Part shown: positions 7,183 through 13,650 of the stretch, in pieces
How positions within the stretch are numbered: the stretch's first letter is position 1
Layout: every line of letters starts with the position of its first letter
Origin: an uncultured delta proteobacterium
GTDB taxonomy: Bacteria; Myxococcota_A; Polyangia; Polyangiales; Polyangiaceae
Length of the DNA: 13,650 bases
Direction: 5' to 3'
Assembly (NCBI GenBank): GCA_903893335.1
Contig: CAITLX010000039.1
Location: 1 to 13,650, forward strand
The notes under the pieces: generated by a model
Database searches by the model: none
Seen by the model: only the letters and a program-made list of their open reading frames with translations
Told to the model about the DNA's origin: nothing
Made by a program: the position numbers and the translations under genes

Positions 7183-8084
7183 AGCGGGATCGGCACGAAC
7201 TCGCTCCAGCCGAAGTGCGCGGGGTACTCGCGCCACGGCCCCTCGCAGCGCGGCCGCGCGGCGCACGCCTCGCACGGCGGGCCGTGCAGCTTGCCCTCGG
7301 CCGAGCGCCACGCCGAGAAGTCGCGCACGGCGCCGTCGAGGTCGAGCACCGTCATCTGCGGGATGATCTCCTCGACGGCGAGGTCTTCCATGCCCGAGAG
7401 GAAGCAGAGCGGGATGGCCTCGGTGTAGAGGCGCACGCCGGCGCGCCGGGCGACCTGGCGCGCCGCGGCGATGGCGGGCACGGCGTCGGAAAAGCGCGGC
7501 ATCATCTGGTCGAGGTTGTCGGCGGCGGTGCCGACCGCGTGCACGAACGCGAGCTGCGCGGTGCGCACGCCGAGCGACGCGAGCAGCGCGACGAGCGCGG
7601 GGAGATCGTCGAGGTTCTGGCGCGTGATGACGGAGTTGGTGACGACCCGCGCGCGGGCGCGCGCGAGGTTCTTCAGGCCCGCGACCGTCTGGTCGAAGCT
7701 GCCGGGCGCCTGCGTGAGCTCGTCGTGGATCGCCGCGGTCGAGCCGTGCAGCGAGGGGGAGAACTCGGTCGCCCCCGCCGCGATCAACGACGCGAGGAAC
7801 TGCGGGTAGGCCAGCAGCCGCCCGTTGGTCTGGATCTGGATGGGGTGAAACCCGAGCGCCTTCGCGGCGGCGATCAGCTCGGCGATCTGCTTGTGCACCG
7901 TGGGCTCGCCGCCGGTCAGGACGAGCCCCTCGCCTCGCTCGCGCGCGGCGCGCAGGCGCGCGATGAGCTCGTCGAGCGGCAGGGTGGGGCACTCGCTGCG
8001 CTTGTCGCCCTGCGCGCAGAACAGGCAGCGGTTGTTGCAGGCGAAGCCGACCTTGACGTCGGCGCGAGGGGGGACGGCGACCAT
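7176..8084 (-). CDS. Radical SAM protein with C-terminal Cys cluster
   Basis: A 302-residue radical SAM enzyme of the MoaA/NifB/PqqE broad class; the substrate is not recognisable. The SAM-cluster motif is ACNNRCLFCAQG (Cys16, Cys20, Cys23), and LTGGEPT at 56-62 is the SAM-binding GGE motif. Further barrel elements such as IQTNGRLL and SPSLHGSTAAIHDELT follow, the latter resembling the Gly-rich strand of MoaA-like enzymes. The tail has CEACAARPRC (Cys271, Cys274, Cys280), then EGPWREY and FGWSEF. This short SPASM/twitch-like cluster suggests an auxiliary iron-sulfur site. The ATG at 8084 lacks a Shine-Dalgarno but starts just before the first core strand. It is convergent with bioB and divergent from the thioesterase, with 66 bp between the starts. 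Peptide or small-molecule modification is possible, but no precursor peptide gene is seen nearby. Confidence 0.9.
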   Translation of the reverse strand: MVAVPPRADVKVGFACNNRCLFCAQGDKRSECPTLPLDELIARLRAARERGEGLVLTGGEPTVHKQIAELIAAAKALGFHPIQIQTNGRLLAYPQFLASLIAAGATEFSPSLHGSTAAIHDELTQAPGSFDQTVAGLKNLARARARVVTNSVITRQNLDDLPALVALLASLGVRTAQLAFVHAVGTAADNLDQMMPRFSDAVPAIAAARQVARRAGVRLYTEAIPLCFLSGMEDLAVEEIIPQMTVLDLDGAVRDFSAWRSAEGKLHGPPCEACAARPRCEGPWREYPAHFGWSEFVPIPLP

Positions 8085-8150
8085 CGGGGGTCGAGGCTAC
8101 CATGCCGCCCGCGCGCGTCGCCGGCGCGGGGCTCTGCTACGACGTGCGCC

Positions 8151-8615
8151 ATGGAAGCCGCCGCCGAAGCCGATCACACCGACCTGGCCAACTCGATGCT
8201 CGACCCCTGGAGCCGCGCGCTCGGGCTGCGGTTCACGCGCGTCACGCTCGACGCGATCGAGGCCGAGATCGCGCTCGGGCCCCAACATTTGCAGGGCTTC
8301 GGCATCGTGCACGGGGGCGTCTACGCGAGCGTGGTCGAGACGCTCTGCTCGGTGGGCGCCGGGGTCACGTCGCTGCCGCGCGGCATGTCGGTCGCGGGGC
8401 TCGAGAACCACACCACCTTCCTGCGCGCGGTGCGCGGCGGCACGCTGCGGGCTTGCGCGACGCCGCTCACGCGCGGGCGCCGCACGCAGGTGTGGGAGAC
8501 GACGATCACCGGCGAGGACGGCAAGCTCGTCGCCAAGGGGAGCGTGCGGCTCATCTGCCTGCCGCTCGGCTCGGACCTCGCGGGCGCGCCGATCGAGCTG
8601 CCACCGCACGGGTGA
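8151..8615 (+). CDS. PaaI-type hotdog-fold acyl-CoA thioesterase
   Basis: A 154-residue single-domain hotdog thioesterase, expected to hydrolyse acyl- or aroyl-CoA in the cytoplasm. The central helix bears QGFGIVHGGVYASVVET, with Gln48, His54 and Glu63. From memory these are the same residue numbers as the catalytic residues of E. coli YdiI and EntH, which would suggest an aroyl-CoA-like or proofreading activity. NHTTFLRAVRGGTLRA and the QVWETTI and KGSVRLIC strands complete the fold. The ATG at 8151 gives a normal length; the ribosome site is weak. The last residues (ELPPHG) and the TGA lie inside a 33-bp tandem duplication, so a second in-frame copy of the same ending and stop follows 11 codons later. 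It is convergent with the kinase operon. The physiological substrate cannot be told from context. Confidence 0.9.
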   Translation: MEAAAEADHTDLANSMLDPWSRALGLRFTRVTLDAIEAEIALGPQHLQGFGIVHGGVYASVVETLCSVGAGVTSLPRGMSVAGLENHTTFLRAVRGGTLRACATPLTRGRRTQVWETTITGEDGKLVAKGSVRLICLPLGSDLAGAPIELPPHG

Positions 8616-8660
8616 CGCGAGTGTCACTGGCTGCCACCGCACGGGTGACGCGAGTGTCAC
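8597..8660. repeat. 33-bp tandem duplication covering the thioesterase 3' end
   Basis: A 31-bp sequence beginning GCTGCCACCGCACGGGTGAC occurs at 8597-8627 and again, identically, at 8630-8660, with a 2-bp TG between, so the period is 33 bp. The period is a multiple of three, so the thioesterase stop and the five codons before it recur in frame. Each unit contains the dyad GTGAC-GCGAGT-GTCAC. Complete identity suggests either a recent duplication or two members of a dispersed repeat family. Confidence 0.92.
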
Positions 8661-8663
8661 CCG
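8612..8663. terminator. Tandem hairpins between thioesterase and kinase genes
   Basis: Two hairpins, one per repeat unit, share the 6-nt loop GCGAGT. The first has 5 bp (GTGAC 8612-8616, GTCAC 8623-8627) and begins at the thioesterase stop region. The second has 8 perfect bp (CGGGTGAC 8642-8649, GTCACCCG 8656-8663). The kinase stop on the other strand is at 8675-8677. They probably serve both convergent transcripts; no U-tract is present. Confidence 0.5.
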
Positions 8664-8674
8664 CGAGGGGGCGG

Positions 8675-9972
<1,298 letters not shown>

Positions 9973-9976
<4 letters not shown>

Positions 9977-11232
9977 GGCGCCACCGCCTGCGCCGGGCGC
10001 TGGTGGAGCGCGAGCAGGCGCACTCGCCGCGTGGGCTCGAAGCGGCGCCCCTCGGCGATGACCTCGGGGCGGAACGGGTCGCCGCTCGGCCCGGGGCCGA
10101 GCACGCGCGCGGCCTTGCCGTCGGCGAGCGCGACCCACGCGCCCGGCGGCACCACGCCGATGGCCTGCGCGAGCACGCGCACCCAGGTGTCCTCGGCGGC
10201 CTGGCCGGTCACGCGCAGCGCGCGGGCGAGCAGATCGACGAGCGTGAGGTCGAAGCCGACGCGCTCGGGGCGACGCATGCGCTCGAGCTCGTAGGCGAGG
10301 TGCATCGCGCCGAGGGCGGGGTGCGAGCGCACGCCGGGCTGGCCCCGCTGCGCCATCGCGTGCACCAGCGCGGTCGCCTGCAGGCGGTGCGGCTCGATGC
10401 CCGTGCGGGCCTGCGCGGGCGCGGTGCACAGTCGGGGCAGCGCGGCGGCGGCTGCGCCCTCGGCGGGCAAGCCCGCGCGGTCGGCGAGACCCTGCGTGGC
10501 GAGGATCAGCACGGCGTGCGCAGCGGCGCGCCGCGTCGTCGCGACGGCGCCCGCTGCCTCGAGCATCACGTTCGCGAGGTGGGCGGCCGAGGCGGCGCGG
10601 CGCCCGATCGTCCACCCGTCGGGGGCGAGCTCGAGGGCGTAGGTGGCCGTGGGGGCGTGCGTCTCGTGCGCGCGCTCGAGGCGGCGCACCGTCGAGAGCC
10701 CGGACGGCCAGGGCCAGGGCACGCTCGCGTCGATCGGGATCGTCTCGGCCACCTCGACGGCGAGCGAGGCGTGCGCCACGGCGGCGACCTCGCGGTCGAT
10801 CTCCTCGCTCTCGAGGCCGTGCTTGGCGCGGTCGATCTCACGGTGGCGCAGCCCGTCGATGGGGTCGTCCTCGAGGTCGTCGCTCGGCCCCGCCTGGCCG
10901 TGGGCGAACGCGGTGGCGAGCTCGAGCGCGCCGAACGCGCCGAGCGGCGCGTCGAACGAGAGCTCCTGCGTGGCGAGGTTCTGCGCGGCGCGGGCGATCG
11001 CCTGCGACTGCACGTAGCCCTCGACGTCGAGCGCGACCAGGGCGCGGTTGCAGAAGACACCGTCGGCGACGAACTGGAGGGAGAACGGGGGCTCGACCGC
11101 GTCGATCGCGGCCGACAGCGCCTCGGCCGTGCCGAGCGCGAGCGGGTGCTGGGCGCCGTGCGAGGCCACGGTGCGCATGGCGATGAAGAGGCGCTCGAGC
11201 AGCGCGCGGATCGTGGTCTCGTCGCGCCTCAC
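9973..11232 (-). CDS. Degenerate HD-GYP-like protein lacking catalytic motifs
   Basis: A 419-residue protein between the helical-repeat gene and the kinase. The N-terminal part (LLERLFIAMRTVASHGAQHP, then PFSLQFVADGVFCNRALV and ATQELSFDAP) resembles the region that precedes HD or HEAT domains in many deltaproteobacterial signalling proteins. Near the C terminus, VRVLAQAIGVVPPGAWVALADGK (from residue 362 PPG) and DPFRPEVI match, from memory, the segment after the catalytic core of HD-GYP phosphohydrolases. The intervening helices (about 229-350) occupy the place of the HD domain, but no HDxGK, no HHE and no GYP motif is present. I therefore infer a non-catalytic c-di-GMP-phosphodiesterase relative, perhaps a scaffold or sensor. 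The GTG at 11232 overlaps the upstream TGA (GTGA) and has GGAG 7 nt upstream (11243-11240), a strong start. The family link rests on pattern memory only. Confidence 0.75.
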
Positions 11233-12938
11233 CGACCGGCTCCGGCGCGGTCGCGCGCGCGACGGAGCTTCTGCCGAAGCTCGCCGCTCGCGATCCACTC
11301 CATCGGCGTGAACCGCGCCGCCTCGGCGAGCAGCGTCGGCTGCTCCTGAAGGCAGTCGAGGGCGATGCCGCGCAGCTCGTCGCCGGCGAACGCCGAGCGC
11401 GCGAGCGGCACGACGTAGGCCTCGCCCACGCCGCGCGCGACGAGCGCGCCGCACACGACGTAGAGCACGCGCCCCGACGGGGCGGACCCGGCGTGGGCGC
11501 GCAGCCACTCGCCGAGCGCGACCGCCATCTCGCGCGTGCCCGCGCGCGCGATGAGCTTCGCCAGAGGGTCGATGCCGCTGGGAGCGGCCTGGGCGACGAG
11601 TCCGACGACGAGCTTGCTCGCCCACCCGAGGTCGTCGGACGCGAGGGCCTCGAGCGCGGCGATGAGCGACGAGGGCGGGACGCTCGCGAAGGTCACGTCG
11701 AGCGTGGCGGCGTCGACCTTCGCGTCGCGCGCGACCGCGAGCAGCGTGCGGACTGCCGAGGGGTCGAGCGAGGGGAGGTCGAGCAGGCCGACGAGCCGGG
11801 GGAACCCCAGCGCGCGGCAGAGCCACACGATGGCGCCGCGCGCGGCTGGCTCGCCGTCGGCGCGCGCCAGCAGCCGAGCGACCAGCGCCGACGCGATCGG
11901 CGCGCTCGCCCCCACGATGAACTCGCGCAGCGCCTGCACCTCGCGCTCGTCGTCGACGCGCACGCGGGCGCCGATGGTCGCCCCGACCTCGGCGGTCTCG
12001 AGCGCCGCGGCGACGGCCAGCCGGTACGGGTCGGTCGGGTCGTGCAGCGACGTCAGCAGGCGAAGGCAGCGCGCGTCGAGGCGGGTCGAGAGGCGCGCGA
12101 GGATGCGGCGCGCGAGCCGCGGCGGCGGGACCATGTCGCGCAGCGCGGGGCGCGCGAGCACGGCGTCGAGCTCGAGCGTCACCCAGCCGACCGGGTCGTC
12201 GATGAGCATCCGGAGCGCCGCGACGTCGGTGCCGGGCGGCTCGAGATCGCCTGCGTCGGAGGCCACCGTGAGGTCGTCGAGCGGTGCCTCGAGCTCGGAG
12301 CGCAGCGCGGCGGCGTCGAGGTCGCGCGAGAGGATGCGCACCGCGTCGGCCGAGAGCGAGCTGAGCGTGTCGCCGCGCAGCACGAGCGCGCGCATCGCGC
12401 GGCTGCGCTCGTCCTCGACGATGGCGTCCATCATCTCCATGAAGCTCGGCTGCAGCGACACGTCGAAGCCCTCGGCGCCGTCGGCCCACACCCAGTCGTG
12501 GAACTTGGCGATCGACTCGACGTTGGGCGACAGCGCGGAGAGCTCCTCGCCGAGCGACATCACGTCGTCGGCCGTGGCGTCCTCGCGCGGACGGAGCGTG
12601 CGGAGCCCGGCCATGAAGGCCGGCAACAGCCAGCGGCCGTCGTTCTGCGAGGCCGTGACGGCGACGTCGGTGCCGAGCATCGCCCGCGTCGGGTGCAGCT
12701 CGAGCGCGAGGTCCGGCACCTCCTCCCAGTGCTCCACGAGCCGCGTCGCGGCGCTTCGCTGCGAGCCGATGACGCCGCCCCGGGCGCTGCGCACCAGGGC
12801 GTCGAGCGAGCCGCCGACGACCGTGGCGGACTTGACGGACGGGGGAGCGCCGCTCGCGCGCGCCGTGGCGCCGAGCGTGGCGTCGCGCGGAGCGGCGGAC
12901 GGGAGAGGCGTACGGGGCGGGCCACCGGGGGCGTGCAT
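11229..12938 (-). CDS. Alpha-helical-repeat (HEAT-like) protein of unknown function, first gene of kinase operon
   Basis: A 569-residue protein, probably cytoplasmic: no signal peptide or membrane segment. The ATG at 12938 is well supported by AGGAG (12948-12944) 5 nt upstream. The first 45 residues are low-complexity (Pro/Ala/Gly/Ser). Residues of about 45-200 include a strand-helix region (LALELHPTRAMLG, GRWLLPAFMAGLRTLR, SIAKFHDWVWADGAEGFDV). This looks like the N-terminal module of deltaproteobacterial HEAT-repeat and HD proteins. The remainder is built of repeated amphipathic helix pairs (ALRMLIDDPVGW, RILARLSTRLDARCLRLLTSL, SALVARLLARADGEPAARG, LIAALEALASDDLGW), as in HEAT-like alpha-solenoids, often used for protein binding. 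No catalytic motif is seen. It is coupled to the next gene by a GTGA overlap. A scaffold for the kinase is a reasonable inference, not shown. Confidence 0.78.
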   Translation of the reverse strand: MHAPGGPPRTPLPSAAPRDATLGATARASGAPPSVKSATVVGGSLDALVRSARGGVIGSQRSAATRLVEHWEEVPDLALELHPTRAMLGTDVAVTASQNDGRWLLPAFMAGLRTLRPREDATADDVMSLGEELSALSPNVESIAKFHDWVWADGAEGFDVSLQPSFMEMMDAIVEDERSRAMRALVLRGDTLSSLSADAVRILSRDLDAAALRSELEAPLDDLTVASDAGDLEPPGTDVAALRMLIDDPVGWVTLELDAVLARPALRDMVPPPRLARRILARLSTRLDARCLRLLTSLHDPTDPYRLAVAAALETAEVGATIGARVRVDDEREVQALREFIVGASAPIASALVARLLARADGEPAARGAIVWLCRALGFPRLVGLLDLPSLDPSAVRTLLAVARDAKVDAATLDVTFASVPPSSLIAALEALASDDLGWASKLVVGLVAQAAPSGIDPLAKLIARAGTREMAVALGEWLRAHAGSAPSGRVLYVVCGALVARGVGEAYVVPLARSAFAGDELRGIALDCLQEQPTLLAEAARFTPMEWIASGELRQKLRRARDRAGAGR

Positions 12939-13026
12939 GGACACTCCTCGTGGGCGGTACACGCCGCGACCCATTGCCCGGCCCCGTGCGCCGCCGACCC
13001 ACCCCGAACCGGCACGCGCGCCTATT

Positions 13027-13055
13027 TTCCTACTCCTCCATGAAGGGGTGGTCAA
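13027..13055 (-). promoter_or_regulatory. Candidate sigma70-type promoter of the three-gene kinase operon
   Basis: On the minus strand, TTGACC (13055-13050), a 17-nt spacer and TAGGAA (13032-13027) lie in an A/T-richer pocket. Transcription would begin near 13020, leaving a leader of about 80 nt before the ATG at 12938. The -35 is good and the -10 poor. The surrounding 12939-13140 stretch holds no gene I can support. The 12-bp palindrome CGTCGCGCGACG (13125-13136) just after the neighbouring stop is the only other structure seen there. Confidence 0.38.
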
Positions 13056-13140
13056 TGCGGACCGGGATGAAGATGTCGCATGAGGTCGTCGCGTCGGCCT
13101 TCGTGCCGGGGTCGGGCGTGCGACCGTCGCGCGACGCGGC

Positions 13141-13650
13141 TCAGGGGCTCGTCTCGACCTCGAAGCTCGTCTCGGTGGGCCAAGCGCCGGCGTCGAGCAC
13201 GACGCGCGTGGCGCCGCTGGGCACCGCGACCGGCTGACCGGCGACGGTCGCGCGCACGATGGTGGAGCCGAGCGGCGCCGCGACCTCGATCTGCCGAGGC
13301 GACGCCCCCGGGGGCCGGTAGGTGCCGCGCAGGGTGGCGCCCTGCTGCTCGAGGTCGAGCAGCTCGCACGAGAGCGCGAAGCGGCGCCCGGGAACGTGCG
13401 GCGCGAGCGAGAGGCCGCGCTCGGTCGCCTCGACGCCCGCGACGCGCAGCGCCGCGAGCAGCGGCATCGCGTGCTGGTTCGCGTTGGCGACCGGAAAATC
13501 GGTCATGGGCGTCACGACGCTGTACCAGGCCTCGCCGGGGCGATCGCCGCCGACGCCCTGCATCCCGTCCGGGCCGCTCCAGATGCCGTACCAGAGCGCG
13601 GGGAACGCGGTCGCGTGCGCCGCCAGCGTGTTGCGCGCGAGGTGTCGCCA
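13141..13650 (-). CDS. C-terminal end of a probable carbohydrate-active (six-hairpin glycosidase-like) protein, cut by window edge
   Basis: The reading frame is open from the right edge to the TGA at 13141, giving 169 residues of the C terminus; the start lies outside. It begins WRHLARNTLAAH and FPALWYGIWSGPDGMQGV, continues with GEAWYSVVTPMTDFPVANANQHAMPLLAALR, and ends in a beta-rich domain (FALSCELLDLEQQGATLRGTY, VRATVAGQPVAVP). A helical part with aromatic and acidic clusters followed by a beta-sandwich resembles the end of (alpha/alpha)6-barrel glycosidases such as GH94/GH15-like enzymes. I am recalling the pattern and cannot name the family with certainty. The downstream operon runs in the same direction about 200 bp further on, and no clear terminator separates them. 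Confidence 0.6.
   Translation of the reverse strand, partial: WRHLARNTLAAHATAFPALWYGIWSGPDGMQGVGGDRPGEAWYSVVTPMTDFPVANANQHAMPLLAALRVAGVEATERGLSLAPHVPGRRFALSCELLDLEQQGATLRGTYRPPGASPRQIEVAAPLGSTIVRATVAGQPVAVPSGATRVVLDAGAWPTETSFEVETSP

Noticed and set aside
8641..8663. CRISPR array or attachment site suggested by the repeated 31-bp unit
   Set aside because: Only two copies with a 2-bp spacer and no cas or integrase genes; a tandem duplication is the simpler reading.
11233..13002. Upstream extension of the HD-GYP-like frame to give a 1009-residue protein
   Set aside because: It overlaps the helical-repeat gene in another frame with Arg-rich low-complexity residues; the GTG at 11232 with GGAG and GTGA coupling explains the start.
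13125..13136. Palindrome CGTCGCGCGACG as a terminator for the right-edge gene
   Set aside because: As a hairpin it has at most a 4-bp stem with a 4-nt loop and no U-tract; such GC palindromes are expected by chance here.
13052..13369. Minus-strand open frame of 105 codons across the intergenic region and the right-edge gene
   Set aside because: It overlaps the better-supported glycosidase-like frame, is Arg/Ala/His-rich and has no recognisable start signal.

Overview
The window is very GC-rich (about 70% or more by eye) and densely coding, with strong G/C preference at third codon positions. A large Cys-rich lipoprotein with an Asp/Ala/Gly linker, a Hanks-type Ser/Thr kinase and HD-like signalling proteins occur beside ordinary metabolic genes. 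This points to Myxococcota (a myxobacterium, perhaps Polyangiales-like). That assignment comes from gene style, not from a marker gene. I saw no tRNA, rRNA, CRISPR array, insertion sequence or integration site. No gene-free stretch exceeds 300 bp; the largest are 1180-1375 and 12939-13140.

Left part: feoA and the 5' part of feoB (ferrous iron uptake) run leftwards off the window edge, with a 4-bp GTGA overlap. An A/T-rich island with a possible Fur-like operator lies upstream of feoA. Divergent from them is a 1209-residue secreted lipoprotein gene. It has nine tandem 50-residue eight-cysteine units, three shorter Cys units, a Gly-rich beta-solenoid-like region, a fibronectin-like segment and a carboxypeptidase-regulatory-like domain.

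Middle part: four single genes alternate in direction: an amidohydrolase (-), bioB (+), a radical SAM enzyme (-) and a hotdog thioesterase (+). Each convergent junction is very short and carries a hairpin. At the first two, both stop codons sit inside the two arms of one perfect inverted repeat. At the third (thioesterase/kinase) the hairpin lies in a 33-bp in-frame tandem duplication that copies the thioesterase stop codon.

Right part: a leftward three-gene operon encodes an alpha-helical-repeat-like protein (569 aa), a protein resembling HD-GYP enzymes but lacking their catalytic motifs (419 aa), and a soluble Ser/Thr kinase with an unrecognised C-terminal domain (433 aa). The genes are joined by two GTGA stop/start overlaps and preceded by a good Shine-Dalgarno and a plausible promoter. 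This operon is the best candidate here for an undescribed signalling module. At the right edge is the 3' end of another leftward gene whose protein looks like the end of a large carbohydrate-active enzyme.
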